From: a virus
Virus record (IMG/VR): IMGVR_UViG_3300042350_000093
Location: 1-30,318 of that record
Direction: 5' to 3' (one strand)
DNA length: 30,318 bases
The position numbers and the translations under genes were made by a program. Below are positions 21,292 through 29,247 of the stretch, in pieces. The notes under the pieces are model-generated. The model ran no database searches and was not told the DNA's origin. It was given only the letters and a program-made list of their open reading frames with translations. Within the stretch, counting starts at the first letter, position 1. Each line of letters starts with the position of its first letter.

Positions 21292-24186
21292 TTATGCGGG
21301 TAGGTGTTGGTCGGCGCGGGTGTTCTTGGCCACCTTGTTTCGGCCCTTACCAACCGTCTTGGAACGAGCACGCTGCACCCGATCCATCATTGCGTAGAGT
21401 TTGCGAGCGCCTGCTTCGGTCGAGCCGTTGCCCAGTTCAGAGACGATACGTGCCGGGATAACGAACTCACCATCGGCCAGACGCGCGGGTTGCCGGTTGC
21501 CAATCGTGGCGGGGATGCTGTCTGAGACGCCATCACCCGGGCCGCGCAACAGGCGACCGCCATCGGAGTATCCACCCAGGTTGTAACGCTGAATCCTCCC
21601 GCCGTGCGCTGCGGCGGCTGCAATAGCTGCAAGACCACCTTTGCGCATACCAGCCATCAGCGCCATTTCATCAGCGGTGTATCGACCACCACCACCATCA
21701 TAACCAGCAGCTTCGCCGTCCCACGCATTCCAGTCGTAGCCTTGGCTTGCGCCTTCCAACATCTGGTCCAGTTCCATGCGGCGCTGATTGTCGAGTTCAG
21801 CCTGTTCAAGCAGAGCATCGCGAATGTCTTGATCTTCTGCTGCAACAGACTCCATTTCACGAGCCCGCATGATCTCATCTACAAGCGCGGCATCCATCTG
21901 ATCATTCAAGATGTCACGCTCGATATTTTCGACATTCAATACGTCTTCTACTTCGGCTCGACTTGCGTTGAGCGCCGCTTCATTAGCCAGCAACTCGTTC
22001 ATCGCAGAATCGGTGTAGGTGCTGCGGTCAACCACTTCGACGTTCGATGTATCTTGCGTGCCAAACAGCGCATCCGTAATTGGCGTGCCGCTCAGCGGGG
22101 TATATGTATCGCCCGTCTCAGTGTTGAGGGTTGTACCGCCAGTGGTTGTACCGCCCACCAGTGTTGTTACTCCGCCGCCAGTTGTCGATGTGCCGCCGCC
22201 TGTAATGGCGCTGTTTGTCACTGTGCTTCCGCCAGTGCCGCCAGTGCCACCAGTAACGGTGTCGTTCCCCGTGCCACCAGTGGTTGTGTCTGTGCCTTGT
22301 GAAGTGCGTCGGGTGGGATCTGTCGGAATTGTCTTACGCCCGTAGAAGTCCCCCGCAGTGGAAATGCCAGAAGCCTCAAGGTAAGGCTTCATCAGAGGCG
22401 CGTTACCCGACAGCACTTGGTTGACTGGGTAGTCGCCACGCCCCATCAGATAGTCGTAGGCGGACTTAGTGGCACCCGTCATGCTGGCAAAGCGGAACTC
22501 GTTGTAGGCCGCACGCGCCTGCATTTCGGGGATGCCCTTGGCCTTGGCAAAGTCCAGTACCTCGTTAAAGGTGGCGTTGGGATTGCCTTGCAGGTACCGC
22601 GTGAGCATGTCCGCAACAGCGTTTTGTGTATAGGTACGCTGCCCCGGGGTGATGTCCGTGATGGTCGGCATGCGCGTTGCGCCACCGCCCTGCTCGTAGG
22701 CAGAGCGCACCTGAGACATCGTCTGCGGCGTGGGCTGGAATGCAGCACCCTGCGTGACTTTAGGTTCAGGCGCGGTGTAAGTAGGCGTCGTAGTTGTGCC
22801 GCCGTAGGTACGATCCTGCCCAGTACTGCCGGTAACCGTCGATCCTTCAGTAACTTCCGGCACGTCTATCGTCGTAGATGTCTGTGGTGCGGGAGCAGGA
22901 GTTGCAGGGCGATTCAGCGCAGCAATCTGTTCTGGCGAAAGCAAATACTGCTCTCCACCCGTCAGCCCAATACCAAAGTTTTGTGCTCTGCTCACACCGG
23001 ATGTCAGCAACGGGTTAATACCTTCGGGGGTGCTACCCCGCACCAGCATAGGCGTGTCATTTACTGTTTTTTGCTGAACACCGCCATACATAGCGTTTGT
23101 TGCTTGTCGTGCAGCAGCCAACGGATCAGACGCGGCCATGATGGAGTTCCAGTTACGTGTGTCTTGGTTTGAGCCAATGACACCGTAGAGCATGTCTGAC
23201 GCAGTCAAAAAGTCTGCACCGGTCTTGTCCATGAACTCCTTGATGTTGGGCATGCCGCCGTTGGCAAGCGCCACGATACCGCCGGAAGCCATGCCTCCAG
23301 GCTGCTGGTCATCTTGCGGCGCAGGGGCTGGAGCAGGAGCCGACGCAGTCTGGCCCTGACCCCTATTGATTGCTGAGAACATCGGCAGTTGTTGCAGTTC
23401 GCCCGTGTACTGGTTGTAGGCCATCGGGCGAATGCGGGGCGTGTAGCTAAAGCCAGTAACGCCGGAAGGCATCTGAGTGGTGGTAGGAACAAGTTGGTCA
23501 GCAATCACCGGAGCCGCTGCCATGAGCGCGGCATTACGCAGCGCCGTGGGACCACCAATACCTTCCATGAACGCAGAGCGTCCTGCTGCGGTACCCAGGT
23601 TCTGGATACCCGCAGACATGGCCGGGATCAGAGACGGCGATGCACCTTTGGCCACCGCCGCACTTTCAGCCAGTTTCTGAAGCCCCTCAGATCCAAAACC
23701 TGCGGTCTGTTCAGCCAGCATAGCCGCCTGTGAACCCGCGCCTGTTGCGGCCCCTTCGACACCCAAAGCACCAGCTACGCCCTGTGCGCCCGCAGCGCCT
23801 GCAATTCCACTGGCCAACGAAGCTCCACCGTAGGCGCCCAGACCGGCCATGATGCCTTGCTTGAGACTGCCTGTGGCCAAGCCGGTGATGCCGCCAACTG
23901 CGATGGCGCTGCCAACTGCGCCGCTCAAACCACCAAGCGCCGCGCCAATTGCAGTACCGACACCGGGGGCGATGAAGTTCAAAGCAAAGCCAGCGATGGC
24001 GGGCAAGAGCTTCTTCAACCAACCGGCTTCTACCAAACCCGTCTCAGGGTTAACCGTCAGTGACCCACCGTGCGCCAAAGCCAGGGCTTGCAACCCTTGG
24101 ACTTCTCCAGGGGTCATATGGACGAGCATCTTGTCGTCGCCCCGGCCCTTACTGGCGATGTGGTTGGCTAGTGCAACAAGGCTCAT
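21292..24186 (-). CDS. probable membrane-active internal virion protein, 964 aa
   Basis: A 964-residue protein starting at ATG 24186. The N-terminus has MLVHMTPGEVQGLQALALAH, followed at about 57-150 by a long hydrophobic, glycine-zipper-like stretch (LLPAIAGFALNFIAPGVG, ALGGLSGAVGSAIAVGG) suited to membrane insertion. Gly-Gly motifs appear near 302-308 (ASGGIVALANGG) and near the C-terminus (AHGGRIQRYNLGGYSDGG). A Thr/Gly-rich linker spans about 629-689 and is followed by a very acidic helical region. The last ~70 residues contain GDGVSDSIPATI and LADGEFVIPARIVSEL, a short module also seen in other phage virion proteins. Together these suggest a DNA-ejection or channel component. It has no recognised enzyme domain. 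Confidence 0.7.
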   Translation of the reverse strand: MSLVALANHIASKGRGDDKMLVHMTPGEVQGLQALALAHGGSLTVNPETGLVEAGWLKKLLPAIAGFALNFIAPGVGTAIGAALGGLSGAVGSAIAVGGITGLATGSLKQGIMAGLGAYGGASLASGIAGAAGAQGVAGALGVEGAATGAGSQAAMLAEQTAGFGSEGLQKLAESAAVAKGASPSLIPAMSAGIQNLGTAAGRSAFMEGIGGPTALRNAALMAAAPVIADQLVPTTTQMPSGVTGFSYTPRIRPMAYNQYTGELQQLPMFSAINRGQGQTASAPAPAPAPQDDQQPGGMASGGIVALANGGMPNIKEFMDKTGADFLTASDMLYGVIGSNQDTRNWNSIMAASDPLAAARQATNAMYGGVQQKTVNDTPMLVRGSTPEGINPLLTSGVSRAQNFGIGLTGGEQYLLSPEQIAALNRPATPAPAPQTSTTIDVPEVTEGSTVTGSTGQDRTYGGTTTTPTYTAPEPKVTQGAAFQPTPQTMSQVRSAYEQGGGATRMPTITDITPGQRTYTQNAVADMLTRYLQGNPNATFNEVLDFAKAKGIPEMQARAAYNEFRFASMTGATKSAYDYLMGRGDYPVNQVLSGNAPLMKPYLEASGISTAGDFYGRKTIPTDPTRRTSQGTDTTTGGTGNDTVTGGTGGTGGSTVTNSAITGGGTSTTGGGVTTLVGGTTTGGTTLNTETGDTYTPLSGTPITDALFGTQDTSNVEVVDRSTYTDSAMNELLANEAALNASRAEVEDVLNVENIERDILNDQMDAALVDEIMRAREMESVAAEDQDIRDALLEQAELDNQRRMELDQMLEGASQGYDWNAWDGEAAGYDGGGGRYTADEMALMAGMRKGGLAAIAAAAAHGGRIQRYNLGGYSDGGRLLRGPGDGVSDSIPATIGNRQPARLADGEFVIPARIVSELGNGSTEAGARKLYAMMDRVQRARSKTVGKGRNKVAKNTRADQHLPA
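22229..22255. repeat. 9-base tandem repeat in Thr/Gly linker
   Basis: Three consecutive 9-mers, CCGCCAGTG, CCGCCAGTG and CCACCAGTA, encode Thr-Gly-Gly units on the minus strand. They are the most regular part of a wider Thr/Gly-rich stretch (about 22120-22300) in the 964-residue virion protein, and are in frame, so copy-number change would only alter linker length. Confidence 0.75.
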
Positions 24187-24216
24187 ACGGCCCCCAGATA
24201 AAAAGTTAAAGCCATT

Positions 24217-25587
24217 TTATTGAGTTAGATCATAAAAAGACAGCGATCCAACCGCATCGCCCGTAGTTGCCCCGGACACAGTTCTGACGGCCAAGGTGTA
24301 AATGTCGCTCACCCCCGCAAGGGAAGCGCCCAACTGCAAGTCAAAGTTGTACCCCGTGGCAGCACTCGTATTGCCCACTCCACCGGAGCCCGAAGAAGTC
24401 ACGTAGTCCGTCTGCACAATAGTGCCCCCGGTCATGGCCGTAGCCGCTACGTCGTACTCCACATTTGAGTCCGAAGGCACCGTAGCGGCCCAGGTCGCGC
24501 CTGTCAAAGTGGGGTTCTTGATGAGTGCCACCTCATAGTTCTGACTGGTAGTAGGTAGCACCTGCACCCGGTTGGGAAGGACAACCGCACCGAGTCGGGT
24601 TGACGCAAGCCGGATAGAGACGAGCGGGAGGAAAGTCGTGCCGATGGTACCCAGTATCGCCGTACGCCGCGCCACATGGTCGATAGAAGTCTGCTCAAAC
24701 CCGCCCTCAGACACCACTGAGCAGCAGATAGCCTTCATCGAAGCCGCCACCGCAGAAGTCACCGTCTTGATCTCGTACCGTACCGGCAGAATGGCCGTGG
24801 TCATGTAGACGTTGGTGATCTCGTTGGCGTTGTTGAAAGTGTGGCAGACGATGTACTCTCCGTTAATGATGAAGCCGCACCGGACTGATCCGACGCCGAG
24901 CCACTCAAAGTCCATCCACAAAATCTGCGCTTTGGACGGGTCTAGGGTATACCCTGAATCACCCGTACCATCCAGTTTGTCGCCGTTCCAGTTGGCCTGA
25001 TTAACCGTGCGAACATCCGATGGAGAACCCGTGACCGAAGAGCGCAGCACAAACGAGTAAGTGCCATCGATGCGCTGGAAAAACACGCCGTTGCTGTCGT
25101 TGTAGTACCCCACGCGCTGCGTAAGGTTCAAGCTCATGCTGCTATCCATCACGAAGGTGGCAAGTACCAACAGACCCTTACCGGGCTGATACGGAAAGGA
25201 GCGGTATGTCTGGCGCGTAACGGAACCAACACCGCCCGCCGTAACCTCCATCTTGACCGCCGCTTCGTCGGACAGGAACGTAGTTGTACCCGTACCGGTT
25301 GTAGCTACATCAAACTGATTGTCTGCGGCGTAGCGGTTTTGGCTGTCGAAGAGCGTGTAGGGCTGACTGACCCGCAGCCGCCCAAAGGCATCCGTATTGG
25401 TGCCGCCAATTGAAATTGGTATGGGGGATGGGGTTGTCACTATTTGCCTTAGTAGTGCATCAAGTCGGTTGAAGTAAAGACGTAAGACGTTATTAAACTG
25501 CTCGTGGTAACGCGACTCATAGTCCCGTGGGGCCAGAGGTAGGTTAGGGGGCGCAGGAACGATGGCATCTTCAATGATGAAACTCAT
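24217..25587 (-). CDS. virion structural protein, probably tail appendage
   Basis: A 456-residue protein starting at ATG 25587, overlapping the upstream stop as ATGA. The first ~60 residues (PRDYESRYHEQFNNVLRLYF, then LDALLRQIV) form a helix like the virion-anchoring end of many tail-fibre or appendage proteins. The rest is rich in beta-strand and Thr/Ser/Val (FGRLRVSQPYTLFDSQNRY, VGYYNDSNGVFFQRIDGTYS), compatible with a trimeric beta-rich body. No catalytic or glycosidase motif was seen. It sits between the 611-residue structural protein and the ejection-type proteins. Receptor binding is possible, but the separate Gly-rich fibre at the right edge is an alternative candidate. The exact role is uncertain. 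Confidence 0.65.
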   Translation of the reverse strand: MSFIIEDAIVPAPPNLPLAPRDYESRYHEQFNNVLRLYFNRLDALLRQIVTTPSPIPISIGGTNTDAFGRLRVSQPYTLFDSQNRYAADNQFDVATTGTGTTTFLSDEAAVKMEVTAGGVGSVTRQTYRSFPYQPGKGLLVLATFVMDSSMSLNLTQRVGYYNDSNGVFFQRIDGTYSFVLRSSVTGSPSDVRTVNQANWNGDKLDGTGDSGYTLDPSKAQILWMDFEWLGVGSVRCGFIINGEYIVCHTFNNANEITNVYMTTAILPVRYEIKTVTSAVAASMKAICCSVVSEGGFEQTSIDHVARRTAILGTIGTTFLPLVSIRLASTRLGAVVLPNRVQVLPTTSQNYEVALIKNPTLTGATWAATVPSDSNVEYDVAATAMTGGTIVQTDYVTSSGSGGVGNTSAATGYNFDLQLGASLAGVSDIYTLAVRTVSGATTGDAVGSLSFYDLTQ

Positions 25588-27419
25588 CTACGTCCATCCT
25601 GACGAATGTCGATCCGTGGTGCGCCAAGCTGCCACGTTGTCCCTAGTGTGTTGGAGTCCACCTTAAAAATCAACTGCCGCCCACGCACACGGGTATAAAT
25701 CTGACCGGTGAACTCCTCAGTAATCACATACGTGCTGCCCTTGACCACCGGCTTGGTGGAACTGTCGATACTGCCAGATCCTGAGTTATACAGCCCAAAG
25801 AGCGTCATGTTGACGGTGGGCGATCCAGCGGTAGAGTTCTCAAACGTGATGTCCGGCAACATTCGCCACACAAACCCAAAGTTGTGCCCATCGCCAATGT
25901 CGAACTCAGACGACGAAATGTTGGCGTTGATTGCAATAGGCGTGCCTGTTTCGTTGTCATCGATCCCCTGCTCGTGATTGACAATGTTATGGTTGTAGGT
26001 CGCAGCCATCGGGTAATCACGCAAACCTGAGTCAAGCCACGCCGTCCTGGCCATAGTGCCGTAGTACCAGATGCGCTCCAAGTAGTTGTAGACCACGTAC
26101 CGGTCCACTGTCGTAGAGCCTGCTGAGCAGTAAAACCACCAGACTTCGTTGAAGCCTTCGTTTGTACCGGCAAATACCTGCCCCGCTTGCGTAGTGTTGA
26201 AATCACTAAAGACGTAACGGCGCACATCGCAAGGGAGCGTTTGCACACGGCCATCGTACTGGTAGAACTTGTCCACACCCATCCAGTACACAACACCAGA
26301 AGCAATACACGCTGCGTTCTGACTCAAGATTGAGATGTTGTCCCCGAGAAGCTGCACACCCCAGACAATCGGCGGACCCAGATATTGCAGCGAGTACAGG
26401 GCAGAGTCAGTAAACACCACAATTTCCTGACGAGCCTGCACAACGGCCACAATCTCAGACCCGTGGGATATCCGCACGCTTCCGGCTTGGTTAGTGGCAA
26501 CAGGCGTCCAATCAACCGCGTCTTCCTGAGCCGACCAACGGATCAGCATAGGATCGATAACAGACGCGCCATAGTCATTGCACCCAAACGAAAACACAAA
26601 CCGATTTACGTCCGACACAAAGACAATGTTGTTGATGACGGGAACATCAGATGCGCCGGGTAGCGAAGACAAGAGTCCCGCCCGCACGTTCACCCCCGTT
26701 GTATTGTCCCAGTAGTAGATTCCGCCTTTACGTGGAGAAAAGATCAAGTCCTCACCAAAGTTTGCTTGGCTCCACAAACGAATAGATGTTTGCGTAGTGC
26801 TAGGAGAACCAAAACCCCATGTACCCGCACCCCAAACGCCTGACCCCCAGCCCGTCAGCGGAACTTCAATTTCAGGGCCGACATTGATCTGATAGGCAGC
26901 AGATACAGCAGCGCCACCTGTTGCGCCTGCCGCAACAACAGAAGGCGTGATAATGGTATACGTGTTGACGCCTGTGACTGTTATTTGGAACTCAGTATTG
27001 AGGATAGAAGCGTAGGTGCCCGTGACTCCGCTGAAAGTCACGAAGTCCCCCGTGATGCCGCCATGAGAAGGCGCAGTTACCGTAACCGTAGTCGTGCCGT
27101 TGCCTGTGAAGGGGTCGGCGCCCAGTGTGGTCGTGGTGCGCAAAGGCGTGATGTCGTAATAGACGCCACCGCGCTCAATGTAAAACTTTAGGTTTGTCCC
27201 AAGCCCAAGCAAGTTTTCGCTTTGCAGCGTCACCCAGTTCCACATCGACCGGCAGATACCGAAAAACGTGTTGGCTGAAATGCGTTGCCACCCGCCCAAT
27301 TTTTCAGGCGTGCCTTGGCGGAAACGTACCTTGTCACAGTCGTACCATCCGCCCTCAGTGGTGTACCGCGTGTTCTCGCGGTTGACTCCGGGCTTGAATA
27401 AAATTTTCTGTAGGGGCAT
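25584..27419 (-). CDS. virion structural protein, probably tail component
   Basis: A 611-residue protein starting at ATG 27419. The N-terminus (LFKPGVNRENTRYTTEGGWY, then CDKVRFRQGTPEKLGGWQ) is a hallmark I recognise from environmental phage tail genes often annotated as structural or stabilisation-like. Repeated strand-rich segments with Trp/Tyr/Gly (GWGSGVWGAGTWGFGSP, VVYNYLERIWYYGTMARTAW) suggest a beta-propeller, like the T7 gp12 nozzle or P22 gp10 hub, but that fold call is inference. A Thr/Gly/Val-rich Ig-like segment lies at about 100-170 (GNGTTTVTVTAPSHGGITG). No enzyme motif is visible. It follows the endolysin gene directly, so lysis and tail genes are interleaved. Confidence 0.7.
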   Translation of the reverse strand: MPLQKILFKPGVNRENTRYTTEGGWYDCDKVRFRQGTPEKLGGWQRISANTFFGICRSMWNWVTLQSENLLGLGTNLKFYIERGGVYYDITPLRTTTTLGADPFTGNGTTTVTVTAPSHGGITGDFVTFSGVTGTYASILNTEFQITVTGVNTYTIITPSVVAAGATGGAAVSAAYQINVGPEIEVPLTGWGSGVWGAGTWGFGSPSTTQTSIRLWSQANFGEDLIFSPRKGGIYYWDNTTGVNVRAGLLSSLPGASDVPVINNIVFVSDVNRFVFSFGCNDYGASVIDPMLIRWSAQEDAVDWTPVATNQAGSVRISHGSEIVAVVQARQEIVVFTDSALYSLQYLGPPIVWGVQLLGDNISILSQNAACIASGVVYWMGVDKFYQYDGRVQTLPCDVRRYVFSDFNTTQAGQVFAGTNEGFNEVWWFYCSAGSTTVDRYVVYNYLERIWYYGTMARTAWLDSGLRDYPMAATYNHNIVNHEQGIDDNETGTPIAINANISSSEFDIGDGHNFGFVWRMLPDITFENSTAGSPTVNMTLFGLYNSGSGSIDSSTKPVVKGSTYVITEEFTGQIYTRVRGRQLIFKVDSNTLGTTWQLGAPRIDIRQDGRR

Positions 27420-27421
27420 GG

Positions 27422-27892
27422 CTATCTCAAGAGTGCGGCTTCAGCTTCGCGTCTACGGGTCAACCCCCTGAGTACGCGGCCTGCGGCCTTATTCCACTTG
27501 ACGATCTCTTCGCACGCGCCCGCCCAATCCTGAGCGTCTACCCGCTTTTTCAGCGTGGAAATGCGGTAGTTTCCTAAACCCACGTTATACGCGAAACTGA
27601 TGATTGCGGCAAGGCGTCTGGCGGGCTGTTTGATCAGTATTGGGGATAGCCTTAGCACCCCCGCACAGAAGTGCAGCAAGTGCTTGTCAAGCTCTATCTG
27701 AGCGGTTTCTACCGTCCAGATCGTACCGGGCTGAATGCCGGGGCCGGTGCAGCCCCACCCAATAGTCCAAGGATCGCCGTTTGTACCCGGGTCGGGATAC
27801 GCAGTGCAGTCACCGTTTGACAAGCGTTTGGCGTAGCCCTCAAAGGGCTTGACCAAGATGTCGCCCGCCAGCTTGATGGCTTCCGTGGTCAC
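27422..27892 (-). CDS. endolysin, GH24 (T4 lysozyme-type) muramidase
   Basis: A 156-residue phage lysozyme cutting peptidoglycan glycan strands. The GH24 catalytic set is visible: KPFEGY with E18, AYPDPG with D34, and WTIGWG with T43, matching the E-D-T triad of T4 and P22 lysozymes. LAAIISFAYNVGLGN and the C-terminal GLTRRREAEAALL are also typical. Length is normal for a single-domain enzyme. There is no N-terminal signal or signal-anchor segment, so it should need a holin to reach the wall. The start is GTG at 27892, overlapping the upstream holin-like gene's TGA as GTGA, which indicates translational coupling. Confidence 0.95.
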   Translation of the reverse strand: MTTEAIKLAGDILVKPFEGYAKRLSNGDCTAYPDPGTNGDPWTIGWGCTGPGIQPGTIWTVETAQIELDKHLLHFCAGVLRLSPILIKQPARRLAAIISFAYNVGLGNYRISTLKKRVDAQDWAGACEEIVKWNKAAGRVLRGLTRRREAEAALLR

Positions 27893-28371
27893 TTCTGGTA
27901 CTTCTCAATGCTTCTTCCAACGAACCAGAACGTCAGGCACATGTTGAGCATGGCGAAGTCGTCGGCATCCCAGACCCGGGTCATCACCTCAGACCAGTGC
28001 CCGCCAGTCTGAAACGCCATGTAGATGGCCGCAGCCTTGACCGTGGCATACATGAAGAACAGCGCCCAAGTGATGCCGGGGCGGACAAGGGCAGAGATCG
28101 CCGCCACAAACCATCCGGCTTCTTTGGCAGTCGTGGCCTGCTCCTTGAAGGCTTCCTTGATGGCATCGAGTTGGTTGACGCTGTAGTCAACGTACTTCTC
28201 TTCCATCTTGAACTGGCCGCGCATCTTCTCCAGATCGGTCTGGAGAGTAAACATCGCCAATTCATGCTTGCGCTCGTTGCCCTTGTCCATGAACTTCAGG
28301 ACTTCCGGGGCAAGCCGGAACAGACCACCGAAGATGGAGCCAAGCAGGCCCCCACTGAGGATTTCAAACAT
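27889..28371 (-). CDS. 3TM holin-like protein
   Basis: A 160-residue protein with a hydrophobic N-terminus (FEILSGGLLGSIFGGLFRL), a charged helical middle (KHELAMFTLQTDLEKMRGQ, then QLDAIKEAFKEQ), and two further hydrophobic spans at about 86-120 and 139-152. This layout matches the 3TM holin family known from gene transfer agents (GTA_holin_3TM, PF11351). Its GTGA coupling to the endolysin gene strongly supports a lysis role, forming the inner-membrane lesion that releases the lysozyme. Its start overlaps the upstream stop by one base. The family match is by pattern, not by alignment. Confidence 0.8.
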   Translation of the reverse strand: MFEILSGGLLGSIFGGLFRLAPEVLKFMDKGNERKHELAMFTLQTDLEKMRGQFKMEEKYVDYSVNQLDAIKEAFKEQATTAKEAGWFVAAISALVRPGITWALFFMYATVKAAAIYMAFQTGGHWSEVMTRVWDADDFAMLNMCLTFWFVGRSIEKYQK

Positions 28372-28646
28372 TACTTAGGCCCCTTCAACATCTTTTCGCG
28401 TTCCTCAAGCAGCCTGACCTTGACTTGCAGTTCGTTGATGTGCGCCATCAACTGTTCTTTTTGAATCTGTCTGCGCTCTGCGCTTATGGGGCTGTCAGTG
28501 GGCACGCCTTCTTTGGTGATAAGAGCGGGCATTGCACCCTCTATCTTGGTCAGACGCTCAGAGAAGGATGCAACCTGCCCCAGTAGCCATGCGAGTGCAG
28601 CCACCACGATGGGTATGACTGCCTTGAGTACGTCTGACCATGCCAT
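28371..28646 (-). CDS. membrane-anchored coiled-coil protein in lysis cassette
   Basis: A 91-residue protein with one N-terminal membrane helix (residues about 6-27, VLKAVIPIVVAALAWLLGQV) and a C-terminal charged helix (about 56-88, RQIQKEQLMAHINELQVKV, LLEEREKML) with coiled-coil spacing. This topology is shared by i-spanins (Rz-like) and some holin accessory proteins. No overlapping o-spanin lipoprotein gene was found, so a spanin role is a suggestion only. It lies directly before the holin-like gene and shares one base with it. GAGGGAA precedes ATG 28646. Confidence 0.7.
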   Translation of the reverse strand: MAWSDVLKAVIPIVVAALAWLLGQVASFSERLTKIEGAMPALITKEGVPTDSPISAERRQIQKEQLMAHINELQVKVRLLEEREKMLKGPK

Positions 28647-28648
28647 GA

Positions 28649-29014
28649 CTATTCCCTCGTGGCCGTTACGGTGTCGTCGCCCTTGGTGACCGTGACTTTG
28701 TCTCCTTGCACTGTCACGCGCATGGGCTGCTCGGGCTTGTCCAGGCGGTCCAACTTGTCGATCAGGGTCTGGATGACCTTGAACTCTGGCTTTTCCTGCT
28801 TCTCAGCAGTACCGGCGATACCGTTCATCATGTTGATGAGCGCGACCAGGGCACCACCAATCATCGTCATCACGGCTGTGATGGCCGAGTCGGACAGGAA
28901 GTAGGAGGAACCCACCCCGATCAGAACGATCAGGGTGATGTAGAAGAGGCCAAACCTGCCGATAGACTTACCGGCAACTTCCTTAGCTGTCTCAGCAGGT
29001 TTAGTTTCTTCCAT
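28649..29014 (-). CDS. small two-TM membrane protein, possible holin
   Basis: A 121-residue protein with two adjacent hydrophobic helices at about 20-40 (RFGLFYITLIVLIGVGSSYF) and 43-67 (SAITAVMTMIGGALVALINM), a short charged N-terminus and a charged C-terminal domain with FKVIQTLIDKLDRLDK and a strand-like VTVQGDKVTVTK. Two closely spaced helices with a charged tail resemble class II-like holins or antiholins, and it is next to the other lysis genes. With two further membrane genes nearby, which one sets lysis timing cannot be decided. GGAG precedes ATG 29014 with good spacing. Confidence 0.7.
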   Translation of the reverse strand: MEETKPAETAKEVAGKSIGRFGLFYITLIVLIGVGSSYFLSDSAITAVMTMIGGALVALINMMNGIAGTAEKQEKPEFKVIQTLIDKLDRLDKPEQPMRVTVQGDKVTVTKGDDTVTATRE

Positions 29015-29016
29015 GC

Positions 29017-29247
29017 TTACTCCATGATCACTACCGTGTCTGTATCTTCAAAAAACATCATGCGCCCCCGGCACGCGATGTTGTAGTCCTGCCCATTAGC
29101 GTCCAGTTCCGTCCAGGATGGCACAGTAATACGGACGTTCTTAGCCAAGATTTCCCGCTCGCCCTCAAACACGCGCCAGACATGGAGCATGGAGCCACGA
29201 CCCGGTTGTCCGCGTGACTTGTTGAACCGGATCGTGTACTTGTTCAC
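29017..29247 (-). CDS. hypothetical small protein, 76 aa
   Basis: A 76-residue protein starting with GTG at 29247, overlapping the upstream stop as GTGA. It is strand-rich (YTIRFNKSRG, MLHVWRVFEGEREILAKNVR, GRMMFFEDTDTVVIME) with no signal, membrane or catalytic motif. It lies between the tail chaperone-like gene and the membrane proteins. I recognise no family; a structural or assembly role is possible from position only. Confidence 0.65.
   Translation of the reverse strand: MNKYTIRFNKSRGQPGRGSMLHVWRVFEGEREILAKNVRITVPSWTELDANGQDYNIACRGRMMFFEDTDTVVIME

Noticed and set aside
20446-21303. A 285-codon plus-strand frame opposite the Gln-rich virion protein
   Set aside because: It is the antisense of repetitive Gln/Ala codons (giving Leu/Arg-rich sequence) with no independent support; comparable plus-strand frames opposite 15958-16845 and 21604-22302 are rejected for the same reason.
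25584-27419. A direct homologue of P22 gp10
   Set aside because: Its N-terminus does not resemble P22 gp10 and its length differs; only a general tail beta-propeller-like resemblance is suggested.
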